Shown here: positions 52,577 to 61,951 of the stretch, one piece after another
How the letters are laid out: every line of letters starts with the position of its first letter
Position numbering within the stretch: position 1 is the stretch's first letter
Source: Micromonospora_I sp040659735
GTDB taxonomy: Bacteria; Actinomycetota; Actinomycetes; Mycobacteriales; Micromonosporaceae
Length of the DNA: 64,000 bases
Assembly (NCBI RefSeq): GCF_040659735.1
Contig: NZ_JBFANZ010000015.1
Span: forward strand, 69,238-133,237
Reading direction: 5' to 3'
The notes under the pieces: generated by a model
Database searches by the model: none
The model's input: the letters and a program-made list of their open reading frames with translations, nothing else
What the model was told of the DNA's origin: nothing
Translations under genes and position numbers: made by a program

Positions 52577-55399
52577 ATGACTGAGACAGCGGAGACGACG
52601 GCGGATATCCCGCGCTTCCGGTACACCGCCGCACTGGCGGGCGAGATCGAATCGCGCTGGCAGGAGCGCTGGGCGGAGCGGGGCACCTTCCACGCGCCCA
52701 ACCCGACCGGGCCGCTGGCCGACCCGGGGCACCCGCGGTTCGGCGCCGAGAAGCTCTATCTGATGGACATGTTCCCGTACCCGTCCGGCGCGGGGCTGCA
52801 CGTCGGCCACCCGTTGGGCTTCATCGGCACCGACTGCTACGGGCGCTACCAGCGGATGGCCGGCCGCAACGTGCTGCACACGATGGGCTTCGACGCCTTC
52901 GGTCTGCCGGCGGAGCAGTACGCGGTGCAGACCGGGCAGCACCCGCGCACCACCACCGAGCAGAACATCGAGCGCTACCGCGAGCAGCTGCGGATGCTGG
53001 GGCTGGCGCACGACCCCCGCCGGTCGGTCTCCACCACCGACGTCGAGTTCTACCGCTGGACCCAGTCGATCTTCCTGAAGATCTTCAATTCCTGGTACGA
53101 CGGCGACGCCCGCAAGGCCCGCCCGATCGAGCAACTGGTCCGGGATTTCGAGACCGGGCAGCGGGGCACGCCGGACGGGCGTCCGTGGGCCGAGCTGTCC
53201 GAGGTGGAGCGGCGGGGGATCGTCGACGACTACCGGCTGGCCTACATCTCCGAGGCGCCGGTCAACTGGTGCCCCGGTCTCGGCACGGTGCTGGCCAACG
53301 AGGAGGTCACCGCCGACGGTCGCTCGGAGCGGGGCAACTTCCCGGTCTTCAAGCGCAACCTGCGGCAGTGGAAGATGCGGATCACCGCCTACGGCGACCG
53401 GCTGCTCGAGGACCTGGACCTGCTGGACTGGCCCGAGCCGATCAAGCTGATGCAGCGCAACTGGATCGGCCGCTCGACCGGGGCGCACGTCACCTTCCCG
53501 ACCGACGCCGGCGTCATCCGGGTCTTCACCACCCGGCCCGACACCCTCTTCGGCGCGACCTACATGGTGCTGGCGCCCGAGCACGAGCTGGTCGATTCGC
53601 TGATTCCGGCGGCCTGGCCGGACGGGACGCGGCCGGCATGGACCGGTGGGCACGCCAGCCCGCGGGAGGCGGTCGACGCCTACCGCAAGTACGCGGCGAG
53701 CAAGACCGATGTGGAGCGGCAGGCCGACGCGAAGGAGAAGACCGGCGTCTTCGTCGGCGCCTTCGCCACCAACCCGGTCAACGGCGCCCGCCTGCCGGTC
53801 TTCATCGCCGACTACGTGCTGGCCGGGTACGGCACCGGCGCGATCATGGCGGTGCCGGGGCAGGACGAGCGGGACTGGGCGTTCGCCGAGGTGTTCGACC
53901 TGCCGGTGGTCCGTACCGTGCAGCCGGTCGAGGGCTTCGACGGCAAGGCGTACACCGGCGATGGGCCGGCCATCAACAGCGGCTTCCTGGACGGTCTGGG
54001 CATCGCCGAGGCGAAGGCCCGGATCATCGAGTGGCTGGAGGAGAACGGGCACGGCACCGGCGCCACCACCTACCGGCTGCGCGACTGGCTGTTCAGCCGG
54101 CAGCGTTACTGGGGCGAGCCGTTCCCGATCGTCTACGACGAGACGGGCCTGCCGATCGCGCTGCCGGAGGAGATGCTGCCGCTGGAGCTGCCGGAGGTGG
54201 CCGACTTCTCGCCCAAGACCTTCGACCCGGATGACGCGGACAGTTCGCCGGAGACCCCGCTGTCGCGGGCCCGGGATTGGGTGGAGGTGGAGCTGGACCT
54301 GGGCGACGGCCCCAAGCGCTACGTCCGCGAGACCAACACGATGCCGCAGTGGGCCGGCTCCTGCTGGTACGAGCTGCGCTACCTGGACCCGACAAACACC
54401 GAGACGTTCGCCGCGCCGGAGAACGAGGAGTACTGGATGGGTCCGCGCACGCCGGCCGACTGCGGCGGCGTGGACCTGTACGTGGGCGGCGTCGAGCACG
54501 CGGTGCTGCACCTGCTGTACGCCCGCTTCTGGCACAAGGTCCTGTTCGACCTGGGCGAGGTGTCGAGCCGTGAGCCGTTCCGGCGACTGTTCAACCAGGG
54601 CTACATCCAGGCGTACGCGTACACCGACCCGCGTGGCGCGTACGTCCAGGCCGAGGAGGTCGTCGAGCGCGACGGCCGCTGGTTCCACGGCGAGACCGAG
54701 GTCAACCGCGAGTACGGCAAGATGGGCAAGTCGCTGCGGAACGTGGTGACGCCGGACGAGATGTGCGCGGCGTACGGCGCGGACACGTTCCGGGTCTACG
54801 AGATGTCGATGGGGCCGCTGGAGGTCTCGCGGCCGTGGGAGACCCGGGCCGTGGTCGGCTCCTACCGTTTCCTGCAGCGGGTCTGGCGCGCGTTGATCGA
54901 CGAGCGGACCGGCGCGCTGCGGGTGGTCGACGAGCCGGCCGACGAGAAGACGCGGCGGCTGCTGCACCGGGTCGTCGACGGGGTCCGTGCCGACATGGAC
55001 GGCCTGCGCTTCAACACGGCGATCGCCAAGCTGATCGAGCTGACCAACGGGCTGACGCAGCTCGCGGGCACGCCCCGGGAGGTGGCCGAGCCGCTGGTGC
55101 TGATGCTGGCCCCGTTCGCGCCGCACATCGCGGAGGAGCTGTGGCAGCGGCTGGGGCACGGGGACTCCCTGACGTACGCGGACTTCCCGGTGGCCGATCC
55201 GGCGCTGCTGCGCGCCGAGTCGGTGACCTACCCGGTGCAGATCAACGGAAAGGTGCGCGGCCGGGTGGAGGTCGCGGCCGACGCGGCCGAGCCGCAGGTG
55301 CGCGAGGCGGCGCTCGCCGCGGTCGCCGACCAGTTGGCCGGCCGGGAGCCGCGCAAGGTGATCGTGGTCGCCGGCCGGATGGTCAGCGTCGTCCTCTGA
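52577..55399 (+). CDS. leuS: Leucyl-tRNA synthetase
   Basis: A 940-residue class Ia synthetase charges tRNA-Leu. The HIGH motif is HVGH in MFPYPSGAGLHVGHPLGF and the KMSKS loop is KMGKS (YGKMGKSLRN). Between them lies the CP1 editing domain (TTRPDTLFGATYMVLAPEHE as two parts), with GTGAIMAVPGQDERD. The anticodon-binding and C-terminal domains are complete. ATG 52577 with GAGG at 52565-52568 is preferred to GTG 52568. It is preceded by a leader peptide and terminator, suggesting control by charged tRNA-Leu. Confidence 0.96.
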   Translation: MTETAETTADIPRFRYTAALAGEIESRWQERWAERGTFHAPNPTGPLADPGHPRFGAEKLYLMDMFPYPSGAGLHVGHPLGFIGTDCYGRYQRMAGRNVLHTMGFDAFGLPAEQYAVQTGQHPRTTTEQNIERYREQLRMLGLAHDPRRSVSTTDVEFYRWTQSIFLKIFNSWYDGDARKARPIEQLVRDFETGQRGTPDGRPWAELSEVERRGIVDDYRLAYISEAPVNWCPGLGTVLANEEVTADGRSERGNFPVFKRNLRQWKMRITAYGDRLLEDLDLLDWPEPIKLMQRNWIGRSTGAHVTFPTDAGVIRVFTTRPDTLFGATYMVLAPEHELVDSLIPAAWPDGTRPAWTGGHASPREAVDAYRKYAASKTDVERQADAKEKTGVFVGAFATNPVNGARLPVFIADYVLAGYGTGAIMAVPGQDERDWAFAEVFDLPVVRTVQPVEGFDGKAYTGDGPAINSGFLDGLGIAEAKARIIEWLEENGHGTGATTYRLRDWLFSRQRYWGEPFPIVYDETGLPIALPEEMLPLELPEVADFSPKTFDPDDADSSPETPLSRARDWVEVELDLGDGPKRYVRETNTMPQWAGSCWYELRYLDPTNTETFAAPENEEYWMGPRTPADCGGVDLYVGGVEHAVLHLLYARFWHKVLFDLGEVSSREPFRRLFNQGYIQAYAYTDPRGAYVQAEEVVERDGRWFHGETEVNREYGKMGKSLRNVVTPDEMCAAYGADTFRVYEMSMGPLEVSRPWETRAVVGSYRFLQRVWRALIDERTGALRVVDEPADEKTRRLLHRVVDGVRADMDGLRFNTAIAKLIELTNGLTQLAGTPREVAEPLVLMLAPFAPHIAEELWQRLGHGDSLTYADFPVADPALLRAESVTYPVQINGKVRGRVEVAADAAEPQVREAALAAVADQLAGREPRKVIVVAGRMVSVVL

Positions 55400-55407
55400 C
55401 GTCGGTA

Positions 55408-55436
55408 GGGGTGCCGGTCGTCAGGGCCGGCACCCC
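55408..55436. terminator. Shared hairpin between convergent leuS and lipoprotein genes
   Basis: GGGGTGCCGG (55408-55417) pairs perfectly with CCGGCACCCC (55427-55436). The two genes are only 21 bases apart, and the stop codon of the minus-strand gene (55421-55423) lies in the loop. Confidence 0.75.
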
Positions 55437-56587
55437 GGCAGCGGTGGCAACCGTTCCAGGGACAGGACGGCGTACGTCTCCTCGTCCTCGGAGACCGGAG
55501 CCAGCGTGAGGACACCGGGGGCGTTGACCGCGTGTCCGTGGTCCCGGGTCAGCCGTACGTAACCGCCGGTACGCAGGTCCGCGGCGTACCAGGCCAGTTC
55601 CCGCTCGAACACCACCAGGTCGCGGGCGACGGCCGGCTGCTGGACGGTGGAGAACGCGTCCGTCGCGGGCGGCACCGGTCGGGGCGACGAGACCGGCCGG
55701 GGGGACGGGCGGGTCACCCGCAAGATCCGCACCGCCTGCGGCCAACCGGCGCGCCAGACGTTGAGCTCCTGCTGGTTCTCCGTCACCCACGCGGTCGTCA
55801 GCCCGTCGGTCGCCAGGCCGGCCGTCGTCGCCATCGCGGGCAGCGGCGGCGGCGGAACAGTCTCGCCGGTGGCTGCCGACACCGCCCGGACGCGACCGTC
55901 CGATCGGTCGTACCAGAGCAGGTCTTCCCCGACGAACTGCGCGTCCGTCACCCGCCCACGCGCGATGATCCGGTCACGTCGGTCGGGCAGTGAGTAGAGG
56001 TGCAGCTCGAACTCGCGGCCGCCTGTGTGCTGCGTCCATGCCGCTCGGCCGTTGCGCACCACCGGGATGGCGGCTGCGCTGCTCTGATCGAGGAGCCGCG
56101 ATGGCGGCCCGTCGCCGGTGGAGTCCCAGGCGTAGAGGTCGGCTCCGCCGCCCCCGTGTGGCGCGGCCCGGCTGAGGTCGGTGAGCGCGTAGACCAACCA
56201 GCGACCGTCGAAGGAGCCCCACAGCGCGAAGGTGAACTGATCCGGCATCGTGGCCACGGTGCGGCGCCGACCGCCGTCCTGCAGCCAGGTCAGTTGCCTG
56301 CTGGCGTCCGCCCGTTCGATGTTGGCGAAGACGGAGGTGCCGTCCGGAGCGGCCGCGATGACATGTGTCCGCTGGCCGGGGTGCTGCGTGATCCGGCCGG
56401 CCCGGATCGCTTCGCGCCAGGACGCGGGGAGCGTGACCTCGCAGAAGTCGGGTCGGGGTGGCGCGGTGACCTCCGTGGCGGGAGGGGTCGCGGGATCGGG
56501 ACGGCCGCCGGGCGTGCAGGCGCCGAGCGATGCGAGCACGGTCAGGCCGACCAGCGCGGTGACTCCGCGCAGCACGTGGTTCGCCAT
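55421..56587 (-). CDS. Lipoprotein with TolB-like beta-propeller
   Basis: A 388-residue lipoprotein has a signal peptide ending in LASLGAC (lipobox), a Pro/Thr-rich tether, then repeated four-stranded blade-like units (for example FALWGSFDGRWLVYALTDL, DAQFVGEDLLWYDRSDGR, ARDLVVFERELAWYAADL) typical of TolB/WD40-like propellers. It should sit on the outer surface of the membrane as a binding scaffold. No catalytic motif is seen. Starts at ATG 56587. Function unknown. Confidence 0.82.
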   Translation of the reverse strand: MANHVLRGVTALVGLTVLASLGACTPGGRPDPATPPATEVTAPPRPDFCEVTLPASWREAIRAGRITQHPGQRTHVIAAAPDGTSVFANIERADASRQLTWLQDGGRRRTVATMPDQFTFALWGSFDGRWLVYALTDLSRAAPHGGGGADLYAWDSTGDGPPSRLLDQSSAAAIPVVRNGRAAWTQHTGGREFELHLYSLPDRRDRIIARGRVTDAQFVGEDLLWYDRSDGRVRAVSAATGETVPPPPLPAMATTAGLATDGLTTAWVTENQQELNVWRAGWPQAVRILRVTRPSPRPVSSPRPVPPATDAFSTVQQPAVARDLVVFERELAWYAADLRTGGYVRLTRDHGHAVNAPGVLTLAPVSEDEETYAVLSLERLPPLPGCRP

Positions 56588-56693
56588 GACGCCGCAGCTC
56601 CGATCTTGATCACGAGATGTGGATTGTATGGAGGAAGCGATCGTGCGGGGTGCCCCGGCGCCGAACGGATACGTGCCGTGGCCGGACCGCCGC

Positions 56694-57395
56694 TCAGCCC
56701 GGTCGACCGTGCTGCCGTCGGCCGGACACCCGCCAGTAGACGGCGGCGCTGATGCTCACCAGCGTGCCCAGCGCCGCCGGGATGAACGTCAGCAGATCGA
56801 CGTGCCCGGGCTTGACGACGGTGGCGCCGATCGCGGCGTAGCTGAACGCCGACGGCGTCGCGCCGATCAGCGTGCCGATCAGGTAATGCCGGGTCCGCAC
56901 CGAGGTCGTGCCGTACGCGTAGCCGACCATCCCGAACGGTGACACGGGCAGCAGGCGGACCACGACCACGGCGAGCACCCCGCGCCGGGCGAGCCAATGG
57001 TCGAGTCGGGCGAGCCGCCCGCCGGCGCGGGCGGCGAGATAGTCCCGCCCCGCCCAGCGGCCGGCCACGAAGGTGACCACCGCGGCGAGCACCGCGGCGA
57101 GGAGCGCGTAGGACCCGCCGACGAGCGGCCCGAACAGGGCGCCGCTCCCCAGCGAGATCGCCGTGCGGGGCACCAGAGCAGCCAGCAGCATCGCGCCGAC
57201 GGTCACGGCGACGACCGGAGTGGCCGGCCCGAGGGTCGCCGCGGCCTCGCCCACCTTCTCCAACGGCAGGAGCGCCGCGACGAGGGCGAGAGCGCCCACC
57301 GCCAGCGCCAGCGCGACCAACCTCAGACGGCGACCGGAGCGGGGCTCCGGTTCAGGTGGGGTGGGCGGATCGGCGGGCGTGGCGCTGACCGTCAC
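56694..57395 (-). CDS. TVP38/TMEM64 (VTT domain) membrane protein
   Basis: A 233-residue membrane protein of the DedA/VTT superfamily, thought to scramble or transport lipids. It shows PRTAISLGSGALFGPLVGG (the re-entrant G-x2-FG motif region) and VVVRLLPVSPFGMVGYAYG, with the conserved Arg, and about six hydrophobic segments; the N-terminal 20 residues are Pro-rich and cytoplasmic. It overlaps gatD by 4 bases, so it is the third gene of the murT-gatD transcript and may serve lipid II or undecaprenyl-carrier handling (inference). Confidence 0.88.
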   Translation of the reverse strand: MTVSATPADPPTPPEPEPRSGRRLRLVALALAVGALALVAALLPLEKVGEAAATLGPATPVVAVTVGAMLLAALVPRTAISLGSGALFGPLVGGSYALLAAVLAAVVTFVAGRWAGRDYLAARAGGRLARLDHWLARRGVLAVVVVRLLPVSPFGMVGYAYGTTSVRTRHYLIGTLIGATPSAFSYAAIGATVVKPGHVDLLTFIPAALGTLVSISAAVYWRVSGRRQHGRPG

Positions 57396-58156
57396 GCCAC
57401 CCGGGTCGCGGCGGTGCGTTCGGCCCGCAGCCGGTCGGACCAGGTGTCGTCGAGCGGGGGTAGGGCGCTGATCCCGGTCGCCCAGCGCAGCAGCAGGTCG
57501 GCCAACGCCGGGTTGCGGGCCAGCGCGGGGCCGTGTGAGTAGGTGCCGAGCAGTTTTCCCCGCCAGGCCCCCTCGCTGGACTCGTCGTTGCCGATGCCCA
57601 CGGTGACCCGGGCGAGCGGCGCGACGCCGGGGCCGAGGTGGGTGCGGCCGCCGTGGTTTTCGAAGCCGGTCAGCGGCGGCAGGCCGAGCCGGGGGTCCAC
57701 CTCGCCGGCGAGCTCACCGACGGCCCGCGACGGTCCGCGGTCGGAATGCAGGTCGAGCAGTTCGAGCCCGGCGCACTTGGCGCCCTTGGCGAAGAAGGAG
57801 CTGCCCAGCAGTTGGTAGCCGGCGCAGACCGCGAAGACCACGGAGCCCTGCGCGGCGGCCCGGTGCAGACCGCCGTCGGTGATCAGCCGCTGCGCGGCGA
57901 GCGCCTGCGGGCCGTCCTCGCCGCCACCGATGAGGTAGATGTCGGCGGTGGTGGGGAGCGGCTGGTCGGAGCGGACCTCGATCAGCTCGACCGGCATCCC
58001 GCGCTGCTGCGCGCGGCGGCCGAGGATGAGCATGTTGCCGCGGTCGCCGTAGGTGGAGAGCAGGTCCGGGTAGACCCAGACGATGCGCAGGACACTCGGC
58101 GAGCCCGCGGGAACCGGCTCGCCGTACGGCGAGGTCGTGAAGGGGTCAGTTGACAC
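57392..58156 (-). CDS. gatD: GatD, glutamine amidotransferase of lipid II isoglutaminyl synthase
   Basis: A 254-residue class I glutamine amidotransferase frees ammonia from glutamine and passes it to MurT, which amidates D-Glu of the lipid II stem peptide. It shows LLSTYGDRGNMLIL at the N terminus, the nucleophile Cys in VVFAVCAGYQLLG and the catalytic His in LLGTYSHGPAL, with GFENHGGRTHLG between them, the CobB/CobQ-like pattern. It starts at GTG 58156, 11 bases inside the end of murT. Confidence 0.93.
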   Translation of the reverse strand: MSTDPFTTSPYGEPVPAGSPSVLRIVWVYPDLLSTYGDRGNMLILGRRAQQRGMPVELIEVRSDQPLPTTADIYLIGGGEDGPQALAAQRLITDGGLHRAAAQGSVVFAVCAGYQLLGSSFFAKGAKCAGLELLDLHSDRGPSRAVGELAGEVDPRLGLPPLTGFENHGGRTHLGPGVAPLARVTVGIGNDESSEGAWRGKLLGTYSHGPALARNPALADLLLRWATGISALPPLDDTWSDRLRAERTAATRVA

Positions 58157-59381
58157 GGTCCAACTCCGCTCGGATGTCCTGGAACGCCGTGTAGTTGGCG
58201 ATCACCTCAAGTCGGCCGACGGGCACCGCCGCGACGGCCGCGGCGAAGGTCCGTACATGCTCGAACGGCACGTCGTTGACCTCGAGCCGCACCGCCAGGT
58301 CGTAGGCGCGGTCGCCGGTGATCAGCACCTGCCGCCCGCGCAGCGGGGAGAAGTCCACATCGAAGAGCCAGGAGGTGTCCATCCCGTCGGGGTCGCGGGC
58401 GTTGATGGAGAGCAGGGTGGGCGCCTCGTCGGCCATGTCGAACGCCTCCAGCCAACTGGCGGGGTTCTTCGCGAGGAGCAGCCGGATGTTGCGCCCCTCG
58501 CGTACGACCTGAGCGTAGCGACCGGCGACCGAGGCGACCCCGCCGAGTCGGGACACCGCGTCGGTGGGGCGGACCCCGAACTGTGCGGCGACGGCGAGGG
58601 CGGTGGCCGCGTTGCCGAGGTTGACCCGTCCCGGCAGCTGCAGGACGACCTTGTGCCAGGCGCCGGTGGGGTCGACGACGCCGTCGTCCTCGACCACCCA
58701 CTGCGCCTCGGGTCGCCGCAGCGGGCAGCCGGTGCACCACCACTGCTCGTCGGCGCGTTCGATCGGGGCGCCGCACTCCGGGCAGACCCAGGAGTCGTCG
58801 TGCCAGCGCTGGCCGGCGCTGAACCAGGTGACGGCGGTGTGGTCGACGCTCGCCCAGACCACCATCGGGTCGTCGGCGTTGGCGACCACGTGCACGTCCG
58901 GGTGCTTGGCCAGGGCGGCGCGCCAGAGCTGCGCCATCATGGCGACCTCTTTGGCCCGGTCGAGCTGGTCGCGGGAGAGGTTGAGCAGGGCCACCACGCG
59001 CGGCTCGGTCGCCTCCAGCACCTGTGGCAGGTAGTGCTCGTCGACCTCGAGCACCGCGTAGGGGGTGGCGCCGGCCTTGGCCAGCGCCGAGGTGTGGCCG
59101 GTGGGCATGTTCGCGCCGAAGGAGTTGGTCGCCACGGGGCCGAGCACGCCGACGGCCGCGGTGGTCAACCGCGTCGTCGTGGTCTTCCCGTTGGTGCCGG
59201 AGACCAGGCCGATGGAGCGGCCGGCCGCCAGGTGGGCGAGGAGTTCGGGGTCGATCTTCAGTCCGATCCAGCCACCGATCACCGAACCGTCGCCGCGTCC
59301 GGCCGCCCGCGACAGCGCGGCCGCCGTGCGCGACACCGAACTGGCCACCTTCGCCCGAAGGGGCATCTTCGCGTCCGTCAC
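58146..59381 (-). CDS. murT: MurT, Mur ligase subunit of lipid II isoglutaminyl synthase
   Basis: A 411-residue Mur-ligase-like protein shows the P-loop GLVSGTNGKTTTTRL, the central-domain VLEVDEHYLPQ, a zinc ribbon with four cysteines (CPECGAP and CTGCPLR), and a C-terminal DUF1727 domain. It activates the D-Glu carboxylate of lipid II for amidation by GatD. GTG 59381 is chosen because TAACCT (complement of 59389-59394) lies 7 bases upstream, a leaderless arrangement; ATG 59366 is the alternative. First gene of murT-gatD-VTT. Confidence 0.94.
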   Translation of the reverse strand: MTDAKMPLRAKVASSVSRTAAALSRAAGRGDGSVIGGWIGLKIDPELLAHLAAGRSIGLVSGTNGKTTTTRLTTAAVGVLGPVATNSFGANMPTGHTSALAKAGATPYAVLEVDEHYLPQVLEATEPRVVALLNLSRDQLDRAKEVAMMAQLWRAALAKHPDVHVVANADDPMVVWASVDHTAVTWFSAGQRWHDDSWVCPECGAPIERADEQWWCTGCPLRRPEAQWVVEDDGVVDPTGAWHKVVLQLPGRVNLGNAATALAVAAQFGVRPTDAVSRLGGVASVAGRYAQVVREGRNIRLLLAKNPASWLEAFDMADEAPTLLSINARDPDGMDTSWLFDVDFSPLRGRQVLITGDRAYDLAVRLEVNDVPFEHVRTFAAAVAAVPVGRLEVIANYTAFQDIRAELDRVN

Positions 59382-59889
59382 GCGAGCGAGGTTACCGGAC
59401 TGGCGCCGCGCGGCGATCCGGCGAGACCGACGCGCCACCGTCGACTGCCCCGCCACGCCGTCGGCGATCCCCTCGATAACGCGTCCGCCGCCGGTCACGC
59501 GGGTGACGCCGCGCGTGATCGCGGTGTTGCGGCCGCCGGCCGGGCGGCGGGCGGCGCCGGCCGATCGGTGGGGGTGGGGCGCCGCGCGGCTGGCCGGAGT
59601 GGACCGGGCGGGGGAGAGTGACGCGCGGGTCCCGCCGGAAGGGACAGGAAATTCTGTGCCATGAATCACCGGCTGTAATCACGCGGTGGTGGGCGCGGCG
59701 ACACGATGCGTGGTGGGTTACCGGACAACCGGTCCGATAGGGGACGGTATTGGCCGGGTCAACGTGACCGGAACAAACGCCGTCACGCTGCGTATATGAC
59801 CGATGTGGGATAGAAACGGTAGGCCGGTCGGCAACCGCCCACCGGCTGTGACCGATGGTGCACGCCGAGCCCTGCCCGCACCGGCGGTC
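59382..59889. other. Divergent intergenic region, no gene seen
   Basis: About 500 bases between murT and the c-di-AMP riboswitch hold the leaderless murT promoter at the left edge and, by position, the promoter of the riboswitch transcript on the right. The open frame extending murT upstream is Arg/Pro/Ser-rich and not protein-like. No conserved small gene was found. Confidence 0.5.
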
Positions 59890-60051
59890 ACGACGCTGTG
59901 ACGATCGCGAAAGGCATCGAGGGCAGGGACGGGGGAACCAACATCGGCCCCGACGACCGCAGCCGGCGGTCGACGCGGAGCCTCGGGGTGAAGCCGCACC
60001 GCGGCCGGGCGAACCTTCGCGTCCGAACCCGACAGCTCACCTCGCAGGCGT
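59890..60051 (+). promoter_or_regulatory. c-di-AMP riboswitch (ydaO/yuaA type)
   Basis: The leader matches the ydaO consensus blocks in order: ATCGCGAAAGG (59904 onward), GACGGGGGAACCAACAT (59929-59944), GGGGTGAAGCC (59985-59995), GCGAACCTTCGCGTCCGAAC (60009-60028), and the closing GACAGCTCACCTCGCAGGCG to T60051. It lies 18 bases before the NlpC/P60 start. In actinomycetes this riboswitch turns off cell-wall hydrolase genes when c-di-AMP is high. The left boundary is approximate. Confidence 0.9.
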
Positions 60052-60069
60052 GCCGGAGGGACCTCATCC

Positions 60070-60897
60070 GTGCAGCAGCACACTTCGACCCGGCCTCGAC
60101 GGTTCTCCACCCGCGCCGGCCGGCTCTCGCTCGCGCTCGGCGTCTGCCTCTGCGCCGGTCAGTTGGTCGCCGCCCCGGCGGTCGCGGCCGAGCGCCCCGT
60201 CGTGCGGGCACCTGCCGCGCAGGCGCCCGTCGTGCCGGCCCCACTCGCGCCGCGACTGCAGTTGACCGCGAACGCCCGCACGGTCGGCTGGGGCGGCACC
60301 GTCGCCCTGACCGCGCGGATCACCGATCCGCGTACGGGTCAGCCGGTCCGCGGCGGCACCGCGACGCTGCAGGTGTGGAACGGCTCCCGGTGGGTGAACG
60401 GACAGACGGTTTCGGTCTCGGCCGGCCAGGTCCGCTACACACCCCGGCTCACCGACGTGAGCACGTTCAGGTTCGTCTTCAACGGCCACAAGCCGGTGTA
60501 CCAGGGTGGGACGTCGGGCCAACTGCGCATCTCGGTGGCGAGCAATGGCGGTCAGGTGGTGCACGAGGCCCGCAAGCTCACCGGCAAGCCCTACCGGTAC
60601 GGCGCGAGTGGCCCGCACTCCTTCGACTGCTCGGGCTTCACCCGGTACGTCTACCGCAAGGCGGGCGGGAAGAAGCTTCCGCACAACGCCAACACCCAGC
60701 AGCGGTACGGGCGCGCGGTGGGTAAGTCGCAGGCCAAGCCCGGGGACCTGATCGTGATCCGCAGCGGTTCGTACGGCTACCACGTCGGGGTCTACGCGGG
60801 CGGCGGCTACATGTACGACGCACCGCGGGCGGGCCAGAAGATCGGGAAGCACAAGATCTGGACCAGCAGTTATGTGGTGCGCCGAATCGTCAACTGA
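60070..60897 (+). CDS. Secreted NlpC/P60 peptidoglycan hydrolase
   Basis: A 275-residue exported endopeptidase cuts stem peptides of peptidoglycan. From GTG 60070 (GGAGG at 60055-60059) there is a signal peptide ending near APAVAAE, then a beta-sandwich domain (about 60-155; GTATLQVWNGSRWVNGQ), and a C-terminal NlpC/P60 domain with the catalytic Cys in FDCSGFTRYVY, the His in GYHVGVYAGGG and a third polar residue shortly after. Controlled by the upstream c-di-AMP riboswitch. Single gene with its own terminator. Confidence 0.94.
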   Translation: MQQHTSTRPRRFSTRAGRLSLALGVCLCAGQLVAAPAVAAERPVVRAPAAQAPVVPAPLAPRLQLTANARTVGWGGTVALTARITDPRTGQPVRGGTATLQVWNGSRWVNGQTVSVSAGQVRYTPRLTDVSTFRFVFNGHKPVYQGGTSGQLRISVASNGGQVVHEARKLTGKPYRYGASGPHSFDCSGFTRYVYRKAGGKKLPHNANTQQRYGRAVGKSQAKPGDLIVIRSGSYGYHVGVYAGGGYMYDAPRAGQKIGKHKIWTSSYVVRRIVN

Positions 60898-60915
60898 TCG
60901 AATTGGGCGGAAGTC

Positions 60916-60944
60916 GGGGTGCGATGCCATTGGTGTCGCACCCC
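60916..60944 (+). terminator. Hairpin terminator after the NlpC/P60 gene
   Basis: GGGGTGCGA (60916-60924) pairs perfectly with TCGCACCCC (60936-60944), 11-base loop, 18 bases after the stop codon. Confidence 0.75.
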
Positions 60945-61354
60945 GCCGCCGTTCCCGGCCTTGATCTCTAAGCGGCATTACCCACCCCGCGTTGCGGCCC
61001 AGCCGCGTTAGCCGAACGCCGTTACCGGCCGTGAGTTTCCCTCCACTTTCCTCCCCGGGACCCTGCCGGTGGCGGTCCATTCCCGTTCCTCCCGCGCTAA
61101 ACCGTGGCGCTCGCCACTTGGCGGGCCTATGTCGGAAAGCGGACGGGCCCGGAACCGCCTTTGGCACTCCACTCCGCACCACCCCATTTGACGTGCGGTT
61201 TTGCAACTCAGCTGCACCCGGATTGGGCGCGAATGCGGTTGCAGGTGGAGGGAAGTGGAGTACAGTGGGGCGCAATGGCGGGGCCGGGAGGGCCTGCCGG
61301 CCCAGGGGGATCAGCGGCGTCGCGAACACCGCTCGAGGGCGAGGGGGTGGGTCG
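60945..61354 (+). promoter_or_regulatory. mraZ upstream region with MraZ operator
   Basis: No gene is seen in these 410 bases. TTGCAG (61239-61244), a 16-base spacer and TACAGT (61261-61266) form a promoter. Three direct repeats GTGGAG, GTGGAG, GTGGGG start at 61245, 61255 and 61265, exactly 10 bases apart, filling the spacer and overlapping the -10 element. This is the known repeat geometry of MraZ operators, so MraZ should repress its own cluster. The leader to the GTG at 61355 is about 80 bases. Confidence 0.75.
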
Positions 61355-61786
61355 GTGTTTCTGGGCACCCACACTCCGCGTCTCGACGACAAGGGCCGGT
61401 TGATCCTTCCGGCGAAGTTCCGAGACGAGCTGGCGGGAGGGGTCGTGATCACTAAAGGACAGGAACGCTGTCTCTACGTCTTTCCGACGCCCGAATTCCA
61501 GCGCATCGCTGATCAGTTGCGCGAGCAGCCGATGACGCACAAGGCGGCTCGGGCCTACAGCCGGGTGTTTTTCGCCAGTGCCCACGACGAGGTCCCCGAC
61601 AAGCAGGGCCGGGTGACCATTCCGGGACACCTGCGGGAATACGCGGGACTGACGAGGGAACTCGTGGTCATCGGCGCGAGCAGCCGGGTGGAGATCTGGG
61701 ACAAGCAGTCCTGGGAGTCCTACCTCGCGGAGAGCGAAGACGACTTCGCCGACATCGAGGAGGGGGTGCTGCCCGGCGGACTGTGA
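61355..61786 (+). CDS. mraZ: MraZ, transcriptional regulator of the division cluster
   Basis: A 143-residue AbrB-like regulator has two MraZ repeats: FLGTHTPRLDDKGRLILPAK and HDEVPDKQGRVTIPGHLREY, each with the DxKGR motif. It forms ring-shaped oligomers that bind direct repeats upstream of mraZ. The GTG at 61355 is chosen from the family start and the GAGGGGG run (61341-61347) before it; the longer frame to 60992 runs through the promoter and is rejected. rsmH follows after 278 bases. Confidence 0.94.
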   Translation: MFLGTHTPRLDDKGRLILPAKFRDELAGGVVITKGQERCLYVFPTPEFQRIADQLREQPMTHKAARAYSRVFFASAHDEVPDKQGRVTIPGHLREYAGLTRELVVIGASSRVEIWDKQSWESYLAESEDDFADIEEGVLPGGL

Positions 61787-61951
61787 GGGCGTGGGAATGC
61801 CGAGGTTTCTCCCGGCCGCGAGATCGCGGACGGACGAGAGGGTGGTTTCGCGAAGAGCCACTTCGGCGCCGGTCGCCCCGACGTACTGCGAGATCTCCAG
61901 CCGCTCCCGCTCCTGGCGCCTCTTCCCCGGTGCCAGGCGTGCGTTCCAGTG

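Noticed and set aside
52484..55159. 891-codon open frame antisense to leuS
   Set aside because: Shadow of leuS with biased composition and no recognisable motif.
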